Position numbers and translations under genes: made by a program. 64,000 bases of DNA from Calliphora vicina. Its lineage: Eukaryota; Arthropoda; Insecta; Diptera; Calliphoridae. The stretch spans positions 155,850,726-155,914,725 of the forward strand of contig NC_088780.1 of assembly GCF_958450345.1 (NCBI RefSeq), written 5' to 3'. Of the stretch, positions 35,220-46,510 are shown in pieces (the stretch's first letter is position 1; each line of letters begins with the position of its first letter). The notes beneath the pieces are model-generated. The model searched no databases. It was not told the origin of the DNA and saw only the letters and a program-made list of their open reading frames with translations.

Positions 35220-36655
35220 ATCTGTGATAATCTGGTCAGACTTCAGCAGCTCATAATAGATATGACCCTCTTGCTCCCACCAAATACAGATAATTACCTT
35301 AGCGCAATGGATATTTGGCGATTCGCTGGTTGGTCTGGCTTCACATACTAACTCTTACACTTCGGGTTATTGTAATGGATCCACGTTTCATCGCAAGTAG
35401 GGTTTTTATCCCGGGAATTCCCGGTACAAATTTCCCGGGAATTTTGCCAATTTTTCACTACCCGATTCCCGGGATGTTTAGTCGGGAATCCCGGGAATTA
35501 AAAACTGACGAAATTACATAGAAAACAAGTTAGAACTCTATTTTTTTCACCAAAAAACACTGAAAAGTTTTTTACAGTTTTTTGCTTATATCTCGGCAAT
35601 AATAGACCGCTTATTATTTATTTGGGGTTTTTCGTATGAAAATTTAAAAAGTGAATTCATTATTTATAGAATTTATTTCTTATTGAATCATTCTAATTTC
35701 TTTAAATTTCTTCTTCAAATCCATAACAAAATAGCTTCAAAAATGTATTAAATTATTAAATTGTTCTTCAATTCAAATCTAGTACAAAAAGGCTTAAAAC
35801 AATTTTTTCAATTAATTTTGTTAATGATTTGATTTAACAAAAATTTAATCATTAAAAGTTTGAATAAATTCTGTTATTAATTAACTTTAAAATTAATTCA
35901 GTTTATACAAAGGCTTTGGAATGAATCTAAAAAATTAAATATTTGGAATGGATTTATGGAATGAAAGGCTGACATTCATTAATTACGGATTAAGATTTTA
36001 GTTAATTAAGCTCAAATTTTATTAATTAATTCGAAGGTCTGATATTTAATAATTATAACACTAAGTTTTTATATGAAATTTGGCTATAATATTCCTAATT
36101 TACAGTATCATTATATATTTCGGTAATAGGCGGGTGCCCGGGAATGTAGAAAAAAATTTCCCGATTACCGGGAATCAAAAAAGATCGGGAACTTAAAAAG
36201 CCTCGCAAGTAATAATTCGGTGCAAAAACGATTTTTTTATAGCGTTCAGGCTCGTTTCGGACATTCAAAATCGTCTTTCAAGGTCTCTCGGCTTCAATTC
36301 GTAACGTACCCAATTTTCCATCTTTTGCTGCTTGCAAACGTTTTGAAATTGTTGAGTTTTACTGCAATCTTCATGGAGTAATACTCCCAGCTCTTGGTCT
36401 TCAAACTTTTTTGGCGGACCTGGGCGATATTTGCCTTCCGTGTCAAAATCTTCACTTATGAACCGCACAAACCATCCGTCTCACGTGGAAACCGATGGAA
36501 CATATTCACCATAAGCTTGGGTTTGCTTCAGCGGCACTTTTTTTCAAATTGAAGAAGGAAAGCAAAGGACGCTTTGTTGGCACAAAATTCGACATTTACG
36601 AAGCAAAACTAACATTTTACTTTACACTTTAATGTTCAAAAACACCGTACGACAC
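35219..36655 (-). pseudogene. Mariner transposase relic (copy M7), split by an 803-bp element
   Basis: From 36655 down: 5' region, then GKYRPGPPKKFEDQELGVLL, HEDCSKTQ and VRYELKPRDLERRF, as in mauritiana-type mariners. The sequence is broken by the element at 35400-36202 inside the codons for the ITCDE motif (first catalytic Asp), and then resumes as WIHYNNPK. The C-terminal half, with the HDN and PSD motifs, is missing. Frameshifts are present. Confidence 0.8.
35400..36202. mobile_element. 803-bp TIR element inserted in mariner M7, hAT-like
   Basis: The direct repeat tcgcaagta (35391-35399 and 36203-36211) flanks inverted ends gg(g/c)ttttta. Both sub-terminal regions are rich in cccgggaattcccg words. 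One or two bases of the 9-bp repeat may belong to the TIR, so an 8-bp hAT-type TSD is possible. No coding relic was seen. The cccggg-rich ends resemble those of the hAT at 15178. Confidence 0.7.
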
Positions 36656-36661
36656 TCAATA

Positions 36662-37341
36662 TTAGACACGAACCGGATGATATACGTCCGAAACAATAAG
36701 TTAAATGGAGAAAAGCTGTGTTTTCAGTTTTTTCATTTCGTGATCCTGTTTCCTTTTAAAAGGACTTAAAATTTTCATAGAAGTACATTTTTAAAAAAAT
36801 GTTTTGAAATACTTCTGATCATCCTACTTTGCCAAATTTGATGTCAAATAATCAAGAAGGGCTGTAAAATATTTCGTATTATTTTTATTTTATCCTGTAA
36901 GGATCAAAAGATGTCAAAAATGTCCTTTCAAATATTTTTATCCTTGAATATCCTTTTAGATTTCCAATAATTTTTTTTTAAATTTTAATTTGACCTTTAT
37001 ATATGTTTATAAAGGATGAAATTTTGACTTTTAGTATAGAATAGTTGGGTGAATAGAATATAAGGATAAACATTTTAAAGGGCATTTTTGACATCTTTTG
37101 ATCCTTACAGGATAAAATAAAGATAACACAAAATATTTTACAACTCTTCTTGTTCTTTTGACATACAATTTGTCATTGTTGGAATAGTAGAAGTATTTTT
37201 AAATATTTTTTGAAAAATGTACTTCTTTGAAACTTTGAAGTCCTTAAAAAAGGACACGGATCACGAAATCAAAAACTGAAAACACAGTTTTTCTCCATTA
37301 AATTTGTAGATTCAGACGTGTATCATCCGGTTCGTGTCTAA
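36662..37341. mobile_element. 680-bp near-palindromic fold-back element
   Basis: Starts ttagacacgaaccggatgat and ends with its complement. Arms of about 300 bp match throughout, e.g. gaaaacacag, atcacgaaat, aaaggac, ttacaggataaaat(a) and atgtcaaaaatg. The axis is near 37000. Non-coding; TSD not evident. It lies between mariner M7 and the third satellite copy. Confidence 0.8.
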
Positions 37342-37374
37342 CGAATTTGTTCTCTATTTGTCGGATGGTGTAAT

Positions 37375-37790
37375 TAAGTGAAAATATATGATAGAAAAAT
37401 TTCAAATAAAAAAACTAAAATTTTGTGAAAGTGAGCGAATTCACTAAATTGTGAATAAATTCGAAAAGAATTAACGGATATTTGTGATCAATATATTATT
37501 TTGTTCCTATTACATGTGGCTTTGCGATAAAGTAATAAATCTGTTGTCGTTTTCGATTTTTCATGATTTTTTTAAACACAAAAAAAAAATTGCTATTTTC
37601 ACGTAAAAAATATTTTTTTTGCTTCAGTTTGTTATTATAACTCCTAAATAACTGAGCCGATTTCAATGCAATATTTAAATATGTGTAAAAAAAACTCTCC
37701 ATAGAATTTAAAATTTGGACCATATTTGTGCTACTATAACCACAGTACATCAAAATTGTGAAGTGTTTTAAAACACCTTTAAATTTTTTT
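37375..37790 (-). repeat. Solitary satellite monomer with leader (third locus)
   Basis: On the minus strand, the leader (ttttgatgtactgtggttat...caaatatggtcc...aattctatggaga) is followed by one monomer (atcggctcag, ttataataac, acgtgaaaatagc, tcatgaaaaatcg, gtgaattcgctcac). It shows the leader-plus-monomer unit without amplification. Confidence 0.75.
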
Positions 37791-39460
37791 CGATTTTGTT
37801 CCTTGTATGTTTTATAATGTATTTTATCAATTTGAGTTCACTTGAATCATTTGACATCATTTGTTAAAAATGCTGTAATATTTCATTACTTTGAATGCCA
37901 TTCCTGCTATTCCTTAACTCACTGTAAACATTTAAAATAATAATTTTGATCGACAAATATATGCATACGTGCTTAAACATAATTTTAAAGTTTACTTTAG
38001 AGAAAATAAAAAAAACAAATTTGTTAAAAAGAACACAAGTACGTACATACTTAATTTGTATGCTGCTTGCTCTCTCTCTACTCACAAAATTTCGAAAGAT
38101 TTTTCAAAATGATAATTTTTTATTATTTCAAATATTTGTTTGCCAGTTCTATAGCATTCTCACTTTCTGTCAAACTTTTCGTATGTTAAACATTATGTAA
38201 GTGTGTATAGGCACAAATGCATTGTTAAAATATTTTTGATGACATGCTGTGTGTGTGTGAGTTTTTATTTGTTTGCTTTTTTACATTTTCTGGTAATACT
38301 CCTGCCATTTTATTAAAATATTTCCATAAAGTTTAAAAACATTTGAAGATGTTTGGTTTTTTTCGAGTGCAGAGTATAAGTAAATGTAGATGGCTGGGTG
38401 ATGGGTGGTTGGTCGTGTATATGTGTAGCATATCTTAAGGCATCATTTAGAAATTTCCTTGACCAAGAGGAAGCATGATAAGAAAGTATGACTGACGACA
38501 ACTGCGTTGATGTTGGTGATGAAGACGCTGATAATAATGTTGATGCACTTGACAAAGAAAAACTTTTGGATGGCTTTCAGCAGCTACAGCTGAAATCATC
38601 TTAAACATGATAAACTAAAACAATATTTCTTGTTATAGTAGAGGCAGCAAATATTTTTTATTCCTTGCCAAGTTTTGTTTAACAAAAAAAAAATAAAAAG
38701 ATGATGCTTCATTTCCTTTTTACGAGTGTTTTTTTTTCTGCTGGTTTTTTTAATAGACAAGAACCTTAAAGTATTAAAAAAAATTAAATACATAATAAAA
38801 CAGTAATAAGTTTTCAATATGATTCATAATTTAAATGGCGGTATAAATACATATTACCATAAAGTTGAATTTAATTGAATTTATTATTTTTTTCTATCAA
38901 ATTTAATACACCATACCCCTAAAAATCCTCTCCAAAATCAAATTCGTATTCTTTACTGAAAATGTCTATTATTGCTGTTTCCAGGCAGCATTATTGGCTT
39001 TAGACAGAAATATTTGTTCAGCCCAAGAACAATTATTTATTATTTCTTTGCAAATATTTGTTTATTTTCTTCGTTTTACTCACTCCTTAAAAAATATATT
39101 AAATTAATAATGAATATCTATCTATTATACAATGACATCTTGCAAAAAACAAATGTTAATACAAATATTTGTTAACAAAAATATATAGAAATTTGCAAAT
39201 AAAAACTTTCCTTTAAGGGAGAAATACTTAAAGATATTAAATAAAATATTTAATTATAAAAAATATAAGATTGATGGGGTAATTTCTTTAAACAAAAAGT
39301 TCAATAAACTTTTTATTTAGCTTTTAGGAGGAATGTCCATCAATCAATAATGTCTGTTAAAATTGTTGGCGTCACTTCAGAATTTATTGTAAAATTAAAC
39401 AAAATGACTTCTTGTTTAATATGGTGATTTAAGTAGTCAGTCACTTTCCCATATGCATAC
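37791..39460. other. Unassigned; a weak open frame at 38488-38604
   Basis: Plus-strand 38488-38604 encodes 38 residues (MTDDNCVDVGDEDADNNV, then LDGFQQLQLKSS) before a stop. The run is acidic and GC-richer than its surroundings, but has no family resemblance and no splice support. The overlapping minus-strand frame of 80 codons is no better. A short (gt) tract lies near 38252. Otherwise nothing was seen. Confidence 0.25.
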
Positions 39461-39520
39461 GTATGATTAATATGTATTTCCTGTCTTTAAATAATTATTA
39501 TTAATCATACTCACCCTGGT
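39460..39520. repeat. Hairpin unit cgtatgattaat, left copy
   Basis: atacgtatgattaatat and attattaatcatac form an inverted pair. A second unit with the same words lies at 42555-42615, on the other side of the mariner block. They may mark the ends of a larger element of about 3.1 kb, or of two related elements. Confidence 0.5.
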
Positions 39521-39814
39521 ACAGTGGAGTCAATAACAAAAAATTGTAATAACTTAAAAAACTACAGGCCGGATTCCAAAATCATGTGAGAACGAATCGT
39601 ACAGAACAACATAAGTTTTCAGAAAATTAAATTTTTGAGAGTCCTGCTAAAATACAAGGTGAGCTACAGGGTGTTAAAGTCGAGCACCTCTGTTGTGCAA
39701 AACTTTGTAGAGCTTAACTTAACTTGTATAAATATGCACAGATTTCAATGAATTTTAGAATAATATATGAAGGAATCATAGAGGAAGACTAAACTTTCTG
39801 AAAATTACTGGCTG
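39521..39814. other. Unassigned sequence left of mariner M2
   Basis: Phrases such as gaagactaaactttctgaaaatta are weakly similar to gaggactttagcttttggaaaatta at 42708. Possibly one repeat family flanks both sides. No coding. Confidence 0.3.
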
Positions 39815-40115
39815 TATGACTTAAAAATGCGTGATTTACAATAGATGACATATATTTTGAACTTGGTTTTTATTTTTAATTAATTATATATCATTTTAAA
39901 GGGCACATATCTGTCATTTATTCTGACTTAGTTATTGAACATTATAGTGTAAATAACAAAGTAATTTTTTAACTCAAAATTTGAAAATTTTGACACGGAA
40001 GACAAATGAGGGGCTTAGAGCACAAGGGATTCAAGTGACTAGTGTTTAATAATGAGAAAAAAGAGGTTAAAGTTAATTTACAATAAAAAATGTTAGATAC
40101 TATCTGGAATATTAC

Positions 40116-40177
40116 TTTTGGGTATTTCTATATATAAAAAATAGCATCTTTTATATATATATATAGAAATACCCAAA
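40116..40177 (+). other. Strong hairpin inside the 1098-bp element
   Basis: ttttgggtatttctatatat and its complement are separated by about 10 nt (around 40140-40148), giving a stem of about 24 bp with a slip in the TA run. It could be a pre-miRNA-like or siRNA-producing hairpin, or just a consequence of the TA-rich repeat. Confidence 0.5.
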
Positions 40178-40332
40178 AATTACCTTTGAAGTAAGGAAAG
40201 TCGCACTTATACCCCTTGTGTTTTAATTTTTTTTTTGAATTTCTAAATTACCTTATAAGAAAACCAAATAGACTAAATATTATTAAATAACATTTTATTA
40301 AGAAACGCTTTTATGGTTCTCTGTTACATTTT

Positions 40333-40584
40333 TTAGTCGTCATAATCTGGTTCCATGACATCATCAGGCTCATCTTCATCCTCACTTTGACTTTCGATTC
40401 TTTCCGGAATATCTTCCATTCTATCGCGAGGAAGTGTTTTAAACCATTCATGGTAAATTGGTGGCATATAGCAAAGAATATCCTGTAGGTTCTTGAATTT
40501 CTGGAACTTTATGGGTTTGACGCTGTTTTTTGGAGGAAGTTGGGATAGTAACTGCACGGCTCGGTCAACATTTCGAGCTTTCAT
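40333..40584 (-). pseudogene. Unrecognised transposase-like C-terminal ORF in the 1098-bp element
   Basis: The 83-residue frame reads KFQKFKNLQDILCYMPPIYH, EWFKTLPRD and an acidic tail EDEDEPDDVMEPDYDD. Upstream in the same strand, ISESENSESD and SYECAKKLHPIK also look coding, interrupted by a stop. A block like LxxxLxxIPPxYHxFYxxLP is, from memory, typical of the C-terminus of an insect transposon protein family. I cannot name the family firmly. The frame ends at a natural stop within the element. Confidence 0.5.
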
Positions 40585-41351
40585 TTTTATTGGGTGAAGT
40601 TTTTTTGCACATTCATAAGACTATCTTTGTATGAGATGATCAGATTCAGAATTTTCAGATTCACTAATTTTTAATGGTTTTACGTACCAAAAATAATAGA
40701 CAATCAACAATCGATTCCATTATTTTATGTTACCTTTTTTGGCAAATAATCCACAAAGTGCACTAAGGTATTTGAACAGGTGCTTTGATAACAAGTGATG
40801 GAATTACTCGCTAGATTTTAGCTGATCACTTATCTGAATTCACTCATTCAGGCCATGTTAAAAATGAATTTTAATATTTGCTTAGAGCACAAGGAGTTTA
40901 AGTGCACATGTACCCCTTGTGCTCCAAGCGAAACTGGTATTTTAATCACAAGTGCTAGCTTTGGTCGCTATATCTCGCTAACGGATGAGAATCCGAAATT
41001 CAACTCTTGTGCTATGAACTTCTCTGAACTTCATCTACTAACTCCATATTTTAACTCAATTTTAGAAAAAAAAGGCACTTGAACCCCTTGTGCTCTAAGC
41101 CCCTCAAATATCGTCCAGGCCAGCCAAAAAAGTTTGAAGACCAAGAATTGGAGGCATTACTCCATGAATATTGTTGACAACATCAACAAGAGCTTTCCAA
41201 ATCATTGGAATCTACTCAAGCATGCTGCCTCAAAACGTTTGCGAGCATCAGGATTCATCCAAAAGCAGGGATATTGTTACCATACGAAATGAAGCTGAGA
41301 GAAAGACGATTTTGTATGTCTGAAATGCTGCTTGAACGCTATAAAATAAAT

Positions 41352-42220
41352 ACAAACAAAAATTTTGTGCTCTTCAATTATTTTTTAACAAAATCCCAAT
41401 ATCTCTCCACTGGCCTTAGCTCCATGCAGTTTGGAGGATTTGCTTCTTTCGGTATAAGACATTGGTAGGATGCGAAATCAGGTCAAAAATAAGTTGACAT
41501 ATTAAGAAGTCTTATGAATGAAAGCATCCACTTTTTTAAACATTTCTTGATGTAAATTTTGATATTTATAGAACCCTTTGGATTCCATGCCAAGAACTTT
41601 TTGGAACAATTTTCTGCTTTTGGGTCCTAAAATTTTCTACATAATCAGAAATATAAAAATATTGATTCGGAAGCTGAGAAAAGTTGTCCATACGTATATT
41701 TTGTCTTTGGCCTCTAAATTTTTAGCAGAGTTCCTGTCATGAACTTTTTGAGCCTTGTACGTTTTTAAACCTGCATTGGGTTTAACTTTTCGAACCAAAT
41801 ATTCCGAGTACTGAGCTAAACGGACTGCTTTCCTACCGGATGTGTTGGGAGCTCTTTTGAAGATGCTTTCTATTTATTGGCTTTAGAAACATCATGTGGA
41901 CCATCCCTTCTACATGAACCAGCTTTTCTATCAACGGACAAGTTCTCCCGATACTGTTTAATAACATTGGAAAACCTTTGATTGTTTGGCCAACTTTTTT
42001 TAGGACCAAGTTTGGTTTAACTTTGTTGAAGACATATAATAATTTTAGTACTCACTTTTTTCGCGTCACCGATTTTAATCAGACTAACAACAAATGAACA
42101 TAATTAACATTAAACCTAATAACTGACATGCTTTACAAAGGTAACTTGATCAAATAATCAAATAATACTTGTGTTAAAAGTTTTGATGAAAAACGTGTGT
42201 TAAGGTTTTTCGATCTCAAT
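41352..42220 (-). pseudogene. Rosa-like Tc1/mariner transposase relic (copy R1), nested in mariner M2
   Basis: From 42220 down: terminal acacacgtttttcatcaaaac, then WPNNQRFSNVIKQYRENL, SGRKAVRLAQYSEYLVRKV, AGLKTYKAQKVHDRNSAKN, NLEAKDK, degraded middle, and near 41440 NPPNCMELRPVERYW, the conserved block around the third catalytic residue of this Tc1/mariner group. Stops and small deletions (the GxGK/FWPD parts are degraded) inactivate it. It interrupts mariner M2 after its LERYK codons. It is more complete than R2 and R3. Confidence 0.75.
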
Positions 42221-42400
42221 CCTATTTAAACAGAAGTGGTTAGTAGTCCAGACCGCCTTATAGTCGAGACCGTGCCCCGTCCGACTACTACTTGTGTCGA
42301 TCGATGTAGAACGCTCTCTCTGAGATACGTTGAGCAGTTCTTTTGGCTCAGAAAGATTTGCTCTACAAAATTGTGCAAATCAGAGGTGGTCGACTTTGAC

Positions 42401-44049
42401 ACCCTTTATCTCATCTTGTTTTCCAAAAAGAGATGCCACAAATTTCATTTACTTAAAGCCTATGCCCTCCTCTACGATTTGTTAGTATATAATTTTTCAA
42501 TCTGACTATTAGTTTAAAAGTTAAAGGTCTATTACCACTTTTTTCCTAACGAACCCACTATGATACGTATGATTAATATTAATTTACTCATATTCAATTA
42601 TTAATCATACGCACAGTGGTTATGATAGTTCAACAAATCATAATAAGTATGTAGCTTCTAAACTATTGATCCAATTGAAAAACTTTCTAAGTGAAAGTTA
42701 TAGAAGAGGACTTTAGCTTTTGGAAAATTATAATAATAATTACCTTTTTTAAATTATGTGTAATCTATCGGCAGTCAAAGTTGAGGCTTTGAATTTATTA
42801 AATTATGAGTTAAAAATTTAAATAAAATAAAGTTTTTGTTTAAATTTAACTACAACTTAATGACTGCAAAATAATGTTAATAAATTCTAAGTGAAAATTG
42901 AATATATTAAGAAATTTGAACATCTGTTAAATTTAGGATAAGTAAGAAACAATCAAGTGGTTCGATAACAATAAAAAAAGCATATTAATTAAAATCATAC
43001 TTTTTGAAATATAATTTACGTTTTCTACTTCCCCCATTATAAACATGCTTACAATATGTGGATAATAAAATAAGCATTAAGTTGTTTTTAATGTTCACCT
43101 GTATTCTAAGGAAACAAATTTTTTACATAATTTTTACTGCTGCAAAATATTTTTTAATGTTTTATTAAAATGTTTTTATGATTAATTGCATAAATGAATT
43201 TATGACAGTTTGTTTTTTCTTCATGTTCAGGAATTTAAATGGTTTACATAATAAATTAATTATTTTCATTTATATGTTTATAGAATAATAATGAAATTCT
43301 TATTTGATAAATTTGTAATTTAATGTTTTAAAAGTCACAAACAGAATACAACCACCCTCCCCCAAAAGACAACAATAAGAAGAAACCTGAGCTTTTAATG
43401 CTAAAAAAAAGATTAAGACAAAAAGTAGAAAATAATTTTCCAGAAAAAAGGTTTTAGGTTTAATGTTAAACTTTGTCATATATATATTTTCCTTAGGTCT
43501 TATGCATAAGATTGACAATGACTGTCATCTGTGACATTTTTCGTAATTTGTTAGTTTGTTTGTTTGTTTGCGGAAAAATCTCTTTACGTCATGTAAGTTG
43601 GCATGTGTTTTACGTACTCATATTGTCTGCCAGATGACAATGAAAACTTGTACAAAAATTTTTTAAGGACTAAAGAAAAGAGAGCGAGAAATTAAGCTTT
43701 TCTTAAAGATTTCTGTAGAATTAAATTTTTTAATAAGGTATTGTTATTGTATAAATGTAGTTGATAATATTTAAATGATATTTAATGAAATTAAATGAAA
43801 ATATAAAGCCTAATAATGAAATGGGTTAAACATTTTAAAAGGGTTACTTTGGCCTTTTCCTACAAAGTAAGTTAAATGATCTTAATAGTATTTATTTAAT
43901 ACTTTAAATCCTTGTTTTTTATAAATATTAAAAAAAAAGTTGCTGACTTGCATTTATAACAATCTATGAAAATGAAATGTAATGATAATGACTTGTCATA
44001 ACACTACTTCATTTAGTAATGAACAATTTTTCTCATATCAATATATAAT
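42401..44049. other. Unassigned; hairpin unit cgtatgattaat, right copy, at 42555-42615
   Basis: At 42560, atacgtatgattaatatt pairs with caattattaatcatacg, repeating the unit at 39460. The flanking cactatgat and cgcacagtgg are also partly inverse. The remainder is AT-rich with no gene seen. Confidence 0.45.
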
Positions 44050-46510
44050 TTTGTTATAGAAAATTTTCATTTATAAAAAATGTCTGACATGTCATGACAT
44101 AATTTTGTTAAACAAAATGTGGTGATATAATTCTGTTATTGAAAATTTCTGCGATGTCATGACATAATTTAGTTATACAATTTTTAGCCATGTTATGATA
44201 TAATTTTTATACCAAAATGTCAGCTATGTCATAACATAATTTTGTTATAGAAAATATCTGTCATAACTTAATGTTAATGTTACCGAAAATATCTGTCATA
44301 TCATGACATAATTTTATTATAGAAAATGTCTGCCATGTCTGATGCAATTTTTACATATTTTGGTTATTTCTGTCATATGATGGCATTATAATTACAGTCA
44401 TGTATGTAATGTCATGACATAATTTTGTTATAGAAAATGTCTGCCATATCATGACATAATTTTTTACAGAAAATTTCTGACATGTCTGATGCAATTTTGT
44501 CACATATTTTGGTTATAAACAATTTCTGTCATATGATGGCATTATAATGACACATATCTGTAATGTCATGACATAATTTTGCTATAGAAAATTTCTGTCA
44601 TGTCATGACGTAATATATTTTTTGTAGAAATTTCTGTCATATCACGACAATATTTTTCATAGAAAATTTCTGTAATGTCATAACATAATTTTGTTATAGA
44701 AAATTTCTGTTATAAAATGACAATATTTTTATAGAAAATTTCTGTCATGTCATCACATTATTTTTAATGGAAAATTTCTGTCATGTCATGACATAATTCT
44801 TTTATAAAAATGTCTGTTTATGTCATGACAATATTTTTATACCCTTCACCTTCGTGAGAAGGGTATATATAAGTTTGTCATTCCGTTTGTAATTTCTACA
44901 TTCTAGCGGAGTCGATTAAGCCATGTCCGTATGTCTGTCTGTCCAGCTGTTAGTTGAAATCAATTTTCTGAAGACCCCAGATATCTTCGGGATCCAAATC
45001 TTCAATAATTCTGTCAGACATGCTTTCGAGAAGTTTGCTATTTAAAATCAGCAAAATCCGTCCATAAATAACGGAGATATGAGCAAAAAACCGGGACAAC
45101 CTCGATTTTTGACCAATTTTTGATCTATATATGGATTACTAAGTCATTAATATAGACAATATGGATATCTAATGATAGATATTTCAAAGTCCATTGAAAC
45201 GATTTTGTCATACATTTTTTTTCCAAAAAAAAATTTTTTTAAAAAACTTTTTTTTAAAACAATTAAAAAACAATTTCGAAAAAAAATGTTGAAAAACAAT
45301 TAAAAAAAAAAAATTAAATTTTGTTTACCTAAAAATATTTAAAAAAATTTATTTTAAAGTATAATTTGGTGAAGGGTATATAAGATTCGGCACAGCCGAA
45401 TATAGCTCTCTTACTTGTTGATAGTAAATTTCTGTCATGTCATGACATAATTTTTTACGGTAAATTTCTGTCGTGTCATGACAGAATATTTTTTGTTAGA
45501 AAATTTCTGTCATGTCATGACATAATTCTTTTCTGTCATGTCATGATATAATATTTTTTTATGGAAAATGTCTGTCATGACAATATTTTTGATGGAAAAT
45601 TTCTATCTGTTATGACATGACAATATTTTTTATAGTAAATTTTCCGTAATTTTTGAATTTTTTTTATAAAAAATGTCATGTGAGAATTTTTTTATAAAAA
45701 TGTCTGTCTGACATAATTTTTTTTAAATTTCTGTCATGACATACTATTTTTTAATTTTTTTTATTGATATTAATCAGAGATAATTTGTCTCATGTTATAA
45801 CATCATTCTGTTACATTTTTAAAAAATGACATAATTTTTTTTTAAATATGGTTCATGACATAATTTTCATTCTTATGACATAACTTACGATTTTTATAAA
45901 AATTTCTGTCATGACATAATTTTTTTTTTAATGTCTTTCATGACATAATTTTCTTTCTCACTTACGATTTTGTATAGAAAATATCTGTCATGAGGTGACT
46001 TAATTTGTTTATAGATATTTTTAATTTTAAATAATTTCTGTCATGTTATGACTTCATTCTTTTATAGAAAATTTCTGTCAGAGCATAATTTTCTTTCATG
46101 TCATGACATACGATTTCTTATAGAAAATGTCGTCATGCCACCATATTTTTTTATAGAACATTTCTGCCATATCATTATATATTTTTTTTAGAAAATGTTA
46201 ATATAATATTTTTAATGAAAATTTTGTCTTCCCACTTTTTTTTATCTAAAATTCTTATTATTTCGTTGTTTCCTAACATTTTTTTCATGTCATATCAGGA
46301 CATAATTGTCTACATATATATACCAGGTAATTTTTTTTATCTTGAGAATATTTTTATGTCACGACATTTTCGTTATATCATGTAATAATTATGTCTATAA
46401 ATTAACTTATATTATAACATGATATAATTTTGGCTATAAAAAAATGCAGGTCTTGTCTGGACATAATTCTGTCTAACAAAATGTCATAACATAATTTTCA
46501 TTAAAAAAAT
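44050..46510. repeat. Degenerate minisatellite built on TGTCATGACA
   Basis: A unit of roughly 35-45 bp (atgtcatgacataattttgttatagaaaatttctg) repeats dozens of times with heavy point and length variation, fading out after about 46200. The core tgtcatgaca is a perfect palindrome. A family B element interrupts it at 44833-45419. Non-coding. Confidence 0.85.
44833..45419 (+). mobile_element. Mini-me/DINE-1-like element, family B, copy 4 (near complete)
   Basis: The 5' hairpin is tatacccttcaccttcgtgagaagggtata, followed by agtttgtcattccgtttgta, the core catgtccgtatgtctgtctgtc, actaagtcattaatatagac, a poly-A/T tract, the 3' hairpin ttcggcacagccgaa and the terminus ctcttacttgtt. On both sides the minisatellite continues, so its insertion limits are clear. 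It is the best local reference for family B, at about 587 bp. Confidence 0.85.

Larger units (their letters stand above)
40008..41105. mobile_element. 1098-bp TIR element with 30-bp ends and 4-bp flanking repeat, possibly Sola-like
   Basis: The inverted ends start gaggggcttagagcacaagg and extend about 30 bp with one or two mismatches. The mariner sequence resumes exactly after it, and aaat occurs on both sides (40004-40007 and 41106-41109). Similar cacaagggg words also appear internally at about 40202-40222 and 40885-40925. A coding relic lies at 40333-40584. A 4-bp TSD would suit Sola-type elements, but this is inference. Confidence 0.75.
39815..42400 (+). pseudogene. Mariner relic (copy M2), split by two other transposons
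   Basis: The left terminus ggctgtatgacttaaaaatgcg matches the right terminus of M5 in inverse. Coding pieces: FDTEDK at 39987, KKFEDQELEALLHE at 41127, KRLRASGFIQKQG at 41237, MLLERYK at 41321, and after the second insertion APSDYYL and NALSEIR at 42260-42330 (third catalytic Asp retained). The breaks are at 40008-41105 and about 41352-42220. Stops and frameshifts make it dead. Confidence 0.8.

Noticed and set aside
38313..38604. Possible coding exon (80-codon minus frame or acidic 38-codon plus frame)
   Set aside because: No splice signals consistent with either frame and no recognisable domain; kept only as a note in the unassigned region.
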